Source of the DNA: Undibacterium sp. YM2
GTDB lineage: Bacteria; Pseudomonadota; Gammaproteobacteria; Burkholderiales; Burkholderiaceae_D
NCBI RefSeq assembly: GCF_009937975.1
Contig: NZ_AP018441.1
Coordinates: 5,890,001-5,954,000, forward strand
Direction of reading: 5' to 3'
Length of the DNA: 64,000 bases
Position numbers and translations under genes: made by a program. The notes under the pieces are model-generated. The model saw nothing but the letters and a program-made list of their open reading frames with translations, had not been told where the DNA came from and did not search any database. Below, piece by piece: positions 39,906 through 48,658 of the stretch (position 1 is the first letter of the stretch; every line of letters begins with the position of its first letter).

Positions 39906-41189
39906 ATGACTGATATTCATACACAGTTTATTGAGCTTGGCCAGCTGCGCATAGGCATGTTTGTCTATCTGGACGTGGGCTGGATGGATCATCCCTTCCC
40001 GGTTTCAAATTTCAAGATCAGCAATCAGTCGCAAATCGATACCATACGTTCGCTGGGTCTGGAGCGCATACGCTATGCGCCGGACAAGAGCACGCCCGAA
40101 GCAGGCAACACTGAGGAACAACAGCCCGCCCAGCACGAGATCAAGGCCACCGAAAGCCCGGCGGCCTTTGCCGCCCGGCAAAGAAGGGAATTGCTGGCCA
40201 GCCAGCAAGCCAGCCTGCAAGTCTGTGAGCGCCAGTTTGCCCATGCGGCACAAACCTTCAAGCAGGTCACGGACCTGCTCCATTCCCAGCCGTCCCAGGC
40301 CAAAGAACTGGCCGAACAATTGATACAAGGCTTTTTGGGCGAGATACTCGGTGAAGATGAAGCAGCAATACGTCTGCTGTCAGAAAAAGCAGGTGAAAAA
40401 ACCTCATTGCATTCCATCAATGTGACTGTCATTTCACTCTTGCTGGGCCGGGCCCTGCATTTGAGCAAGGCCGAGATGCTGGACCTGGGTGTCGCCACCA
40501 TCCTGCATGACATAGGCAAGATGGAATTGCCAGACCGCCTGCGCTGGCAGGATGAACATTTCAATCATGCCGAGCGTGAGCTTTACCACGAGCACGTCGT
40601 GCACAGCCTGGCGATGGCGCGCAAGATGGGCTTGTCGGCGAATGTCATGCTGGCCATCGCCCAACATCATGAACATGCCGATGGCACGGGTTATCCCAGC
40701 AAGGTACAGGGTGACAAGCTGAGTACCATCAGCCGCATTGTTGCCCTGGTCAATCATTACGATAATCTGTGTAATCCGGCCAACCCGGCATTTGCAGTCA
40801 CCCCGCATGAAGCCCTGTCGCAGATTTTTACCCAGCACAAGCCGCGCTTTCACGCCCCTACCCTGACCGCCTTCATCCGCATGATGGGCATTTACCCGCC
40901 GGGCTCAGTCGTGCAACTGACCGATGAACGTTATGCCATGGTGGTATCGGTCAATTCTGCGCGGCCCATCAAACCCAAGGTTGTCATCCACAACTCTGCG
41001 GTGCCGCGCGAAGAAGCACTGGTCATCAACCTGGAGCATGAAAGTACGCTGTGCATACACCGCAGCCTGAAGCCACTGCAACTGCCTAAGGCGGCTTATG
41101 ATTATTTGTCACCACGCAAACGCCTGTGCTATTTCTTTGAACGTGGCCTGGAGGCCGAGGCTCGTAGCGAAGACGGGGCAGCCACATGA
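39906..41189 (+). CDS. HD-GYP cyclic-di-GMP phosphodiesterase
   Basis: A 427-residue cytoplasmic enzyme. The N-terminal part (about 8-60) resembles DUF3391, common ahead of HD-GYP domains. A helical linker follows, then the HD-GYP domain with HDIGK (His201-Asp202), HH (254-255) and DGTGYP (259-264). This set is the metal-binding and GYP signature of phosphodiesterases that degrade cyclic-di-GMP (family knowledge). The metal residues look intact. Its TGA overlaps the ATG of the next gene (ATGA), so both products are made together. Confidence 0.92.
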   Translation: MTDIHTQFIELGQLRIGMFVYLDVGWMDHPFPVSNFKISNQSQIDTIRSLGLERIRYAPDKSTPEAGNTEEQQPAQHEIKATESPAAFAARQRRELLASQQASLQVCERQFAHAAQTFKQVTDLLHSQPSQAKELAEQLIQGFLGEILGEDEAAIRLLSEKAGEKTSLHSINVTVISLLLGRALHLSKAEMLDLGVATILHDIGKMELPDRLRWQDEHFNHAERELYHEHVVHSLAMARKMGLSANVMLAIAQHHEHADGTGYPSKVQGDKLSTISRIVALVNHYDNLCNPANPAFAVTPHEALSQIFTQHKPRFHAPTLTAFIRMMGIYPPGSVVQLTDERYAMVVSVNSARPIKPKVVIHNSAVPREEALVINLEHESTLCIHRSLKPLQLPKAAYDYLSPRKRLCYFFERGLEAEARSEDGAAT

Positions 41190-43582
41190 AAGCCCATCCC
41201 TGGCAATCACTGATAGAAGGCTTGCTGGAAGCAGTGATACTGGTCGATCCCATACAGCTACGCATAGTCGCTGCCAACCGGGCCATCCATCAATTGCTGC
41301 AAGTCCCGCCTGGTAGCCTGTTTGGCAGGGGCATCGTTGATCTGGCCGCGGCACCTGAAGATGTGTTCTTCTGGGAAGATGTGGCGGCTGGCCTGTCAGA
41401 AAACATCCATTCCGAAACCCTGCTGAAACGCGCTGATGGCAGCATAGTCCAGATAGAAAGACGGGTGACCCTGCTCAGGACAGGCCTGGACAGTTCGGTC
41501 TATGTGGTCGCCATCAATGACCATTCCAGCCAGCGCCAGGTCGAGAATGAACTGGAAAAACTGATTGCCGAACTGCGCGCGACACTGGAATCTACCGCTG
41601 ACGGCATACTGGTCACCGATCTTGATGGCGCCATACGCAGTTACAACCATTTATTCGCTGAGCTGTGGGGGCTGCCGGACGACTTGATGACGCAGCGGAA
41701 TGACAAGGCCATCTATGCCTGGATGGATAAAAGCATGCTTGATGCCGGCTTGTATGAAGAAAGACTGGGCACCATCACCCGCTCGCCTCTGATGGAAGCG
41801 ACTGATGTACTGACTCTGCGCTCAGGCAAGATACTGGAGAGAGTGACGCTGCCGCAATATGCACGGGGACGCCCGATAGGCCGGGTTTATTCTTACCGCG
41901 ATATCACCCAGCGTCTGGCAGACGAGGCACGCCTGCGCCTGGCCGCCAAGGTATTTGAATCGAGCACCGACGCGATTTTCATCACCGATGCCGAACAAAA
42001 GATAGTCACCACCAACCCCAGTTTCGAACGTCTCAGCAGTTACACCGAACAGGAAATGCTGGGCAAGACTCCCAGGGAATTTTTTTCCATGGAAGGCAAT
42101 GCTACCCAGGTCGAGAACCTGCTCAAGGAGCTCGAAAATCTCGGTTTCTGGGAAGGAGAATTGTGGAACCGCCGCAAGAATGGCAATGCCTACCTGTGCA
42201 TGATTTCGCTGGTCAGGGTCCCGGATGCCAAGGGTGGTGCACTGAACTACATAGGCTTTTTCAAGGACAGGACAGAAACCCATACGGCGAAACAGAAAAT
42301 CGAAGAACTGGCATTTTCTGACGTGTTGACAGGCTTGCCCAACCGGCTGTTGCTGGATGAGCGCATACGCCAGGCGATCACGATTTCCAGCCGCAATCAT
42401 TCGACCTTTGCCCTGCTCTTCCTCGACCTTGATCATTTCAAGCAAATCAATGATGCACTGGGCCATCCCTTTGGTGACCGCGTACTTTTGCAAGTCACTG
42501 AACGTCTGAAGAAGTGCATACGCCAGGTGGATACTGCTGCCCGCCTGGGCGGGGATGAATTTGTCTTGCTCCTGCATGAAGCCGATGCCGAAGGTGCAGA
42601 GATTTGTGCCAGGAGGGTGCTGGAAGAATTGTCAGCGCCGTTTTCACTCGACGGCATGAATTTCACTGTGACCGCCAGCATAGGCATTGCGCTTTATCCA
42701 GCAGACGGACAAAGCATGGCTGACCTCATCAAGAATGCCGACAGCGCCATGTATCATGTGAAGGAACGCGGGCGTTCTGACTTCCGTTTTTACCAGCGCC
42801 AGATGAATATTGGCCTGTTGTCACGCATGAAGCTCGACCATGCCATGCGGCAGGCTCTGGAACATGAGTTATTCCGCTTGCATTACCAGCCTCAGATAGA
42901 GCTGGCTACCGGCAGGCTGATGGGCGTCGAAGCCTTATTGCGCTGGACGGACAAGGACCTGGGCGAAGTCAGTCCTTCACAATTCATACCGGTGGCCGAA
43001 GAATCGGGCGTCATCGTCCCCATAGGTAACTGGGTCATGCAAACAGCGATACGGCAGGCCGCCTCATGGAACCGTGATGGCAAGTCCATGCGGGTGGCAA
43101 TCAATGTCTCTGCACTGCAATTCCAGCAAACCAATTTTGTCGATAGCATCGCAGCAGCCTTGCAGGAACATGGCTTGCAACCGCAATGCATAGAACTGGA
43201 ATTGACAGAATCGATACTCATCAAGGATGCAGAAGATGCGCTGAGAAAACTGGAAGCCCTGGCAGCCCTTGGTGTCAAACTGGCGATTGACGACTTTGGT
43301 ACCGGCTATTCCAGCCTCAGCTACCTGAAACGTTTCCCTATCTACAAACTCAAGATAGACCGCTCATTCATTGATGACTTGCCCGGCAATGAAAGCGATA
43401 TCGCGATAGTCACTGCCATCATCAGCCTGGCCCATGCCCTGAAATTACGCGTGATTGCCGAAGGCGTCGAAACCCGGGAGCAAAGAGATTTTCTCCAGCA
43501 ACTGCAATGCGAGGAAATGCAGGGCTATCTGTTTGCCCACGCGATGTCGGCACAGGAATTTGAACAACAATATTTGCGCTGA
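41186..43582 (+). CDS. PAS-PAS-PAS-GGDEF-EAL protein, cyclic-di-GMP turnover
   Basis: A 798-residue cytoplasmic sensor-enzyme. Three PAS-like regions (about 5-112, 128-245 and 252-368), then a GGDEF domain with intact RLGGDEF (453-459) and an EAL domain with VEALLRW (581-587) and the DDFGTGYSS segment (near 700). Both catalytic motifs look complete, so it may act as a cyclase, as a phosphodiesterase or both. The four-base overlap with the HD-GYP gene makes an operon of two enzymes acting on the same messenger. No transmembrane segment is present, so PAS domains probably sense internal signals such as redox or oxygen. Confidence 0.93.
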   Translation: MKAHPWQSLIEGLLEAVILVDPIQLRIVAANRAIHQLLQVPPGSLFGRGIVDLAAAPEDVFFWEDVAAGLSENIHSETLLKRADGSIVQIERRVTLLRTGLDSSVYVVAINDHSSQRQVENELEKLIAELRATLESTADGILVTDLDGAIRSYNHLFAELWGLPDDLMTQRNDKAIYAWMDKSMLDAGLYEERLGTITRSPLMEATDVLTLRSGKILERVTLPQYARGRPIGRVYSYRDITQRLADEARLRLAAKVFESSTDAIFITDAEQKIVTTNPSFERLSSYTEQEMLGKTPREFFSMEGNATQVENLLKELENLGFWEGELWNRRKNGNAYLCMISLVRVPDAKGGALNYIGFFKDRTETHTAKQKIEELAFSDVLTGLPNRLLLDERIRQAITISSRNHSTFALLFLDLDHFKQINDALGHPFGDRVLLQVTERLKKCIRQVDTAARLGGDEFVLLLHEADAEGAEICARRVLEELSAPFSLDGMNFTVTASIGIALYPADGQSMADLIKNADSAMYHVKERGRSDFRFYQRQMNIGLLSRMKLDHAMRQALEHELFRLHYQPQIELATGRLMGVEALLRWTDKDLGEVSPSQFIPVAEESGVIVPIGNWVMQTAIRQAASWNRDGKSMRVAINVSALQFQQTNFVDSIAAALQEHGLQPQCIELELTESILIKDAEDALRKLEALAALGVKLAIDDFGTGYSSLSYLKRFPIYKLKIDRSFIDDLPGNESDIAIVTAIISLAHALKLRVIAEGVETREQRDFLQQLQCEEMQGYLFAHAMSAQEFEQQYLR

Positions 43583-43607
43583 AAATAAGCTAAATTGCCG
43601 GGCACAT

Positions 43608-43642
43608 AAAAAAATGCCGCTAAAAAATGAGCGGCATTTTTT
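43608..43642. terminator. Bidirectional intrinsic terminator
   Basis: AAATGCCGCT (43612-43621) pairs with AGCGGCATTT (43630-43639), with an A-run and T-run on either side. It lies between the convergent GGDEF-EAL and Sel1-repeat genes and serves both. Confidence 0.88.
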
Positions 43643-43662
43643 CATTTGAGCATCAGGGCAAA

Positions 43663-44424
43663 TCAAAGATGCGTTTTCCAATAGCGCGAATCATCGCGAA
43701 TCTCTGCAATCTGTTCGCTGGTCAGCTCATTGCTGACCAGTTCACGGCTATCCATCGCCATGCTGCCAACCTTGACACTGGCTTTCAGCAAATAGCGATA
43801 GCCTGTCATCATGTCACGCTCTACCCCATCACCATGCAGGTAGCGCAAGCCCATCTGGAACTGGGCGCTTGACAGGCCCTGCTCGGCCGCCAGCATCTCC
43901 CAGTGGGCTGCCTGGACTACATTTTTTTCTACGCCCTCACCTTCCTGCAAAGCCAGTGCCAGATGATGTTGGGCACTGGCATTGCCCTGCTGGGCGGCCT
44001 GTTGATACCAGAAAACTGCTTCTTCATCGTTTTCTTCTACACCCTTGCCGTTCGCATACATATAACCAAGAGCAAGCTGGGCAGAAGTCAGCCCCTGCAG
44101 TGCAGCGCGGCGGAACAGGCGGAAAGCCTGACCCTCATCCGTTTCCACGCCCTCACCGGTCAGGTACATGACACCGAGATTAGCCTGGGCACCGGCATGG
44201 CCCTGGTCTGCCGCCTGCTCCAGCCAGTAAGCAGCTTCCTGCGCATTTTGCAAGTTATCACTGGGTTCAAGATAGAGCAGGCCCAACATATTCTGTGCCT
44301 GGGTGTCCCCTAGCAGGGCCCAGCGCCGGACTTGCATTTCATCATCAAAATCATCATCACCCAAAGCCGAGGCACAGGTCGTCATGATCATGAGCACCAT
44401 CAGCAGATGCCGCCATTTTTTCAT
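43663..44424 (-). CDS. Exported Sel1-repeat protein
   Basis: A 253-residue protein with a signal peptide (about 1-22, MKKWRHLLMVLMIMTTCASA). The mature part holds about four to five Sel1-like repeats of 36 residues, each with the AA-QG-A-AQ-LG-MY-GEGV pattern (AAYWLEQAADQGHAGAQANL, then LFRRAALQGLTSAQLALGY). Sel1 repeats are protein-protein interaction solenoids. GAGGATAAA precedes ATG at 44424. It stands alone, divergent from the next gene. Partner unknown. Confidence 0.88.
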   Translation of the reverse strand: MKKWRHLLMVLMIMTTCASALGDDDFDDEMQVRRWALLGDTQAQNMLGLLYLEPSDNLQNAQEAAYWLEQAADQGHAGAQANLGVMYLTGEGVETDEGQAFRLFRRAALQGLTSAQLALGYMYANGKGVEENDEEAVFWYQQAAQQGNASAQHHLALALQEGEGVEKNVVQAAHWEMLAAEQGLSSAQFQMGLRYLHGDGVERDMMTGYRYLLKASVKVGSMAMDSRELVSNELTSEQIAEIRDDSRYWKTHL

Positions 44425-44584
44425 TTTATCCTCACCTGTTTTACTTCATGTACAGAATGCTACGCCTGTCCTGCCTTTTTCGTGTGTCTCGACTGTTGGA
44501 TTAGGTAACAAAATGTAGCCCCCAGTCAGCAAGTGCGGCCACTCTGAGAGTAAACTACGGGGACAGACAATTTTCCCACCAGCC

Positions 44585-45496
44585 ATGAAAGCAGATGCCG
44601 TGACCTCAGCAAAAAAGCTACGCATAGGATTGATTGCCAACCGATCTCACCAGGACGCCCCCAATTCTGCACTGGTGCAGCTACTACATGGTGGCGGGCC
44701 CGCGCTACAGCATCTGCAGGCAGAACTCGTGATAGTCGGACGTACCCTGGATGCCATTATTTCACATGGGTTGCTGGAAAGCTGCCCTGCGGTCGAGCGT
44801 TTTCCCTATGGCCGCGAAGGTGGCCTCATGAAACTGGTATCCAGAGTGGTCGATAAAGACCCGGCCAGGGCAGTCGATGCGGTGATCTACCTGATAGATC
44901 CGGTCGATCCTTCTTCGGTTTTCCCGGAAGCCCATGCACTCAAGCGCCAGTGTGTGATACACCGCAAACCTTTTTTGGCGACGCTGGCCAGCGCCAGGGA
45001 ATGGCTGGAACTCGAAGCCACCGCAAGCGGTGCAGCAACAGACCTCAAACTGAACCCGACTTTTGAATTGCAAAATGAAGGTATTGCCCTGATCGCGCAT
45101 GATGCGATGAAAGACAGCATGCTGCTCATGGCGGAGAAACACTTTGCGTTGCTCGACAGCTTTGGCCAGCGCTATGCAACCGGCACGACAGGTGGCCTGC
45201 TGAACAAGCTGGCACAAAAAATCAAGGGAGAAGAAGCCGGCAAGAACTGGGTCACCCCTTATCTTTCCGGCCCCCTCGGTGGGGATGCACAGCTAGCAGA
45301 GCTGGTGCTCGACCGGCAGATACGCCGCATCCTGTTCCTCGAAGACCCGCATGTGGCACGCCAGCATGAAGCCGACATACAGTTACTCGAAAGAGCGGCC
45401 CGCACCGTCTGTGACTTTTCGCAAGTCATCAGCGAAGTCACCGGTGCAGACCGCTGGCTGACACTGCTGACCCAGAGAGTCAGCAGGCAGTCTTAG
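44585..45496 (+). CDS. Tandem methylglyoxal-synthase-fold protein
   Basis: A 303-residue protein. The C-terminal half (about 163-295) matches methylglyoxal synthase, which turns dihydroxyacetone phosphate into methylglyoxal, and keeps the active-site pattern: AHD (171-173), TGTTGG (200-204 region), SGPLGGD (228-234), and His/Asp residues at about 256-264. The N-terminal half (about 10-145: IGLIANRSHQ, VDAVIYLIDPVDPSSVFPEA) shows the same fold pattern but lacks these residues, so it looks like a degenerate copy. E. coli MgsA is 152 residues, so this is a double-length form. The 3' ends of this gene and the convergent pspA-like gene overlap by four bases. The catalytic role of the C-terminal half is inferred. 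Confidence 0.75.
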   Translation: MKADAVTSAKKLRIGLIANRSHQDAPNSALVQLLHGGGPALQHLQAELVIVGRTLDAIISHGLLESCPAVERFPYGREGGLMKLVSRVVDKDPARAVDAVIYLIDPVDPSSVFPEAHALKRQCVIHRKPFLATLASAREWLELEATASGAATDLKLNPTFELQNEGIALIAHDAMKDSMLLMAEKHFALLDSFGQRYATGTTGGLLNKLAQKIKGEEAGKNWVTPYLSGPLGGDAQLAELVLDRQIRRILFLEDPHVARQHEADIQLLERAARTVCDFSQVISEVTGADRWLTLLTQRVSRQS

Positions 45497-46263
45497 GCCG
45501 CTGTTGCGGTCTGGCTGGACAGACGTTTGAGCCTTTCCAGCGTGCTCTCACCTGCAGTATCTGCCTGCGCCACCGATTTGCGGATGGCGTCAATCTCTGC
45601 CGCCTGGTCCAGCGGTTTTTGCGCGATATCGGCAACGATGCGCAAACCTGCCGCTTCGTTACTGACTGTCTGCGCACGACGTGTCAGGGCATTCAAGGCA
45701 CTTGAATGGCTGGCCATGCTGGACAGGCTGCTGAGTTGCTCCTGCCTGTCCATGCGCAGTTGCTGCAAGTCTTTTTGTGCCTTGGCCGCAGCCAGGCTTT
45801 GCAGGGCTTTTTTCGCAGCAGCATCAAAGTCTGCCAGTTGTCTGGAGAAGGCATCGACGATCTTCTGCAATTCATCCATGTATTCTCTGGCATCTGCTTC
45901 TTCCTGAATTTCCAGTGGCAGGCGTGCCTTGTTGGCTTCGAGCTCATCACAGAACAGGCTGACCGTTGCTTCAGAAATCTTGCCTGCAGCAAGACGGTCT
46001 GCCAATGTTGCCGAGGCTTTTTCATCGTTCGCAATCAGCTCACGCAAACGCACTACATCATTATGTTCCTTGTCGAAAGAAGCGCGGGCCGCAGCCAGTT
46101 TTTGTGCCGTATCGCGCAGGGCGGCTGCCAGGCGGTCACGGTCGGCTTCGGTCGCTGTCTCTGGATCAAAGTTGGCGATCGCTTCAGATATCTTGTCGCC
46201 GAGTGCACCAAAGTGTTTGGAAATCAAACGTGCGGTCAGGCCCCAGCCATTCATATTGCTCAT
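45493..46263 (-). CDS. PspA/IM30 family protein, YjfJ-like
   Basis: A 256-residue, almost entirely helical coiled-coil protein of the PspA/IM30 family (ESCRT-III relatives that bind and repair membranes). The N-terminus MSNMNGWGLTARLISKHFGALGD and long Ala/Gln/Glu-rich helices resemble E. coli YjfJ rather than PspA itself. GAGG precedes the ATG at 46263. It is the last gene of a three-gene series with a YjfK-like and a membrane protein (46333-48025). No pspF/pspB/pspC genes are nearby. Confidence 0.8.
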   Translation of the reverse strand: MSNMNGWGLTARLISKHFGALGDKISEAIANFDPETATEADRDRLAAALRDTAQKLAAARASFDKEHNDVVRLRELIANDEKASATLADRLAAGKISEATVSLFCDELEANKARLPLEIQEEADAREYMDELQKIVDAFSRQLADFDAAAKKALQSLAAAKAQKDLQQLRMDRQEQLSSLSSMASHSSALNALTRRAQTVSNEAAGLRIVADIAQKPLDQAAEIDAIRKSVAQADTAGESTLERLKRLSSQTATAA

Positions 46264-46332
46264 GGTAATCCTCTCAGTGTGTGATGCGGTAATGGTCAAA
46301 TACTGTATTACGGGTACTACATCAAAACGGTG

Positions 46333-47154
46333 CTATTGCACCAGCAGCCTTTCCGCTTCCAGGGGTAGGGCAATCATAAAATCAACATGGATGTCGCGCT
46401 TGCTGCTGCCATCCTTGCTACGTAAAATCTCAGTGCTGATCAACAGTAATTCAGACTGCTCACCTGCCTCATTCAAACTCCTGCGGTAAGGCATGAAGAC
46501 CACATCCTGCTGCAAACCGAGTTTGCCTGCTGCATCATCGATGCGGGTTTCGACACCTTTAAAAGGGACGACAAATTCCTGCGCCGGGTCACCGGCATCG
46601 CGTTCATATTGCAGGCTGTCAGCATCACCAAATACACTGTCGAGACTGGCCTCATCCCAGCCTATGCCCGCCAGTTGCTCACGCCACAGGGCGTAGTTGC
46701 GGTCACCCAGCCCGGCACCGTTTTCACCGAGAAAGGCTTGCTGGTCTTCGACGGTTTCTGGTATCAGCCTTGTCAGGTGGCTGCAATACAAGAGCTCTTG
46801 CAATTCACCGCTGGCATCACAATACAACTGCAGGAATTTCTCACCGCCATTGTTACCATCAGCGTCGCGGTTCAGGTAATAGCGGTACATCTTGCCGCTG
46901 ATCGGCAGTTGCACACGGCTGATGGCGACGATGCGGGTCTCCGCTTCATCCGGCATGGCGATCAACGAACCCTGGCTGATGGCGCGTATCAACGGTGTCT
47001 TTTGCAGATTGACGACACTGCCTATACGCGCGCCCAGTGGCAAAGCCGCATCCTGCCTGCCGCTCTCTGCATGCATCTCGTCGGCGACGAGTTCATCCTT
47101 GTTATGCTTGTTGAACAGCTTGCCTACATACTGATATGCATCTTTCCAGGCCAT
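46333..47154 (-). CDS. YjfK-like protein (DUF2491)
   Basis: A 273-residue soluble protein resembling the DUF2491 family (E. coli YjfK), which sits next to yjfJ in enterobacteria. It is beta-rich with no signal peptide. It carries no catalytic motif that I recognise. TAGGAGGAAAT, inside the end of the upstream gene, is its strong ribosome-binding site, so it is translationally coupled. Gap to the pspA-like gene is 69 bases. Function unknown; the pairing with a PspA-type protein suggests a membrane or envelope role. Confidence 0.75.
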   Translation of the reverse strand: MAWKDAYQYVGKLFNKHNKDELVADEMHAESGRQDAALPLGARIGSVVNLQKTPLIRAISQGSLIAMPDEAETRIVAISRVQLPISGKMYRYYLNRDADGNNGGEKFLQLYCDASGELQELLYCSHLTRLIPETVEDQQAFLGENGAGLGDRNYALWREQLAGIGWDEASLDSVFGDADSLQYERDAGDPAQEFVVPFKGVETRIDDAAGKLGLQQDVVFMPYRRSLNEAGEQSELLLISTEILRSKDGSSKRDIHVDFMIALPLEAERLLVQ

Positions 47155-47158
47155 GGTA

Positions 47159-48025
47159 TTAATTTCCTCCTAAACTGTAATGAACTGCACTGTCTTGCTT
47201 GTTGCGCCTGTTGCGTCTGCTGAGCAGGAATTGCCAGCCTGCCCAGGCCAGCGCAGCGAACAGCAAGATGACGAGAACGGTGCGCAACAATTTAAAATCA
47301 CCGTTCTCCTGTGCCACTTTGGTCGCTGTTATTGTTGCCGTCGTATTTTCTGCATCTGCACTGCTCAATGCAGGCGTCTTGCCATTCGCTTCAGTTGCTG
47401 TACTACCTGCCGCTTCGTCCTTGCTACTGCCAGTACCCACGTTGGCAAGCGGTTCCAGTTGCTGCGACTGACGGTTTTCTGCTGCCTGTGGGTGACTCAT
47501 CACACTACCCAGTATCACGCCACCGACGACAGCAGGCAAAATGCCACTACCTCTCTGCACTACCTGCGGCTGCATCATGACCGGTGCGGATTGCGTCACA
47601 GGTGGTGTTGCATATGTAGACTGATTGGCAGGCTGGTTGGCAGCCTGTTGATTGCCGCTGTTATTAACACCGTTGTTGCCACTGGCACTATTACCAAAGC
47701 CCCGCTGGCTTCGCTGTGCTGTCTGCTGGCGTGCATCCATGCTCTTTTGTGCATTCGCCTGCGCCTGGTTTTTTTCCAGGTCACGGTTCAGTGCAGAATC
47801 AGACTTCTTGCTTGTATACGCAGGCTTGCTGGTATTGAAGCTGCCAAATCCTGTCTTTGAGGGCGCCGATGGTGCAGGCTTGCTGACACTTCTTTGCGAA
47901 GAGAAGCCACCACGAAAACCGCCAGAAGACCCGGATGAACGCCCGGCAGCATGCGCAAGGCTGGCCGAGAGTGGCAAGACCAGCGCCAGCATGACTGCTA
48001 TTAATTTGTTATTAAAACTGTTCAT
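47159..48025 (-). CDS. Ser/Gln/Asn-rich single-pass membrane protein
   Basis: A 288-residue protein starting with a signal peptide (about 1-26, ending SLAHAA). The next part is very rich in Ser, Gly, Gln, Asn and Ala and low in complexity (about 27-215). It contains a short hydrophobic stretch (VVGGVILGSVM, near 168). One clear membrane helix follows near the C-terminus (about 245-265, LLRTVLVILLFAALAWAGWQF) with a short basic tail, so the bulk faces the periplasm. ATG at 48025 is preferred; one three codons earlier is also possible. It leads the operon with yjfK- and pspA-like genes. No named family recognised. Confidence 0.68.
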   Translation of the reverse strand: MNSFNNKLIAVMLALVLPLSASLAHAAGRSSGSSGGFRGGFSSQRSVSKPAPSAPSKTGFGSFNTSKPAYTSKKSDSALNRDLEKNQAQANAQKSMDARQQTAQRSQRGFGNSASGNNGVNNSGNQQAANQPANQSTYATPPVTQSAPVMMQPQVVQRGSGILPAVVGGVILGSVMSHPQAAENRQSQQLEPLANVGTGSSKDEAAGSTATEANGKTPALSSADAENTTATITATKVAQENGDFKLLRTVLVILLFAALAWAGWQFLLSRRNRRNKQDSAVHYSLGGN

Positions 48026-48141
48026 GGTTCTCATCTATAGAAATATGGTTAAGCTATCTGTACAATCCCTCAACGCTTGATGGATGTCATCATAGTGAGC
48101 AAAAACACAAAGATCATCGGTAATAAATTGGGGAATTCACC

Positions 48142-48633
48142 ATGACACGCAAATATTCAGACATGAACCAGCACGACGCCTTGTACAAGATTGCGCGCGC
48201 CTATCCTGGTGGACTGGAGGCTCTGGCGGGCCGCATGGAGGTCTCGGTGAATGTCTTGCGCAACAAGCTGGCACCGGGCATAGAGTCACACTATCCTTCG
48301 TTTGAAGAACTCTCGCTGATCGTTGAACTGTGTCATGACGCTGGCGTCAAGGATGCTCATCTGCCACTACATGCGCTGTTAAGCCGTCATGGCATGGCTG
48401 CGTTTGTGATACCTGAGCCTGACCAGGTCAGTGAAGATGATTTGTCGCAAACGGTCTGCCGCGTCATGAGCCGCGTTGGCGACGTGGCAGAGGCAGTATC
48501 AACTGCCCTGATCGATGGTGTGATTACGGATGCCGAAGCCGACCTGATAGAAAAAGAATTTCAGAGTGCACTGACCGTGCTGGGTGAATGGCGTGCGCGC
48601 ATACGCGCGCACCATAAGCAAAGAGAATCGTGA
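48142..48633 (+). CDS. Phage CII-type regulatory protein (CP76 family)
   Basis: A 163-residue cytoplasmic protein matching the phage regulatory CII/CP76 pattern: LYKIARAYPGGLEALAGRM and a DNA-binding N-terminal half, with ASV-type helices, and a helical C-terminal half (about 90-160). GGGGAA precedes ATG at 48142. Proteins of this family control lysis-lysogeny in P2-like phages. No integrase, capsid or other phage gene lies nearby, so this looks like a domesticated or stray copy. Targets unknown. Confidence 0.7.
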   Translation: MTRKYSDMNQHDALYKIARAYPGGLEALAGRMEVSVNVLRNKLAPGIESHYPSFEELSLIVELCHDAGVKDAHLPLHALLSRHGMAAFVIPEPDQVSEDDLSQTVCRVMSRVGDVAEAVSTALIDGVITDAEADLIEKEFQSALTVLGEWRARIRAHHKQRES

Positions 48634-48658
48634 TTTTTTCGTGAAGTAAAAAAACTGC

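Noticed and set aside
48142..48633. Prophage remnant
   Set aside because: Only one CII-like gene; no integrase, structural gene, lysis gene or attachment repeats nearby.
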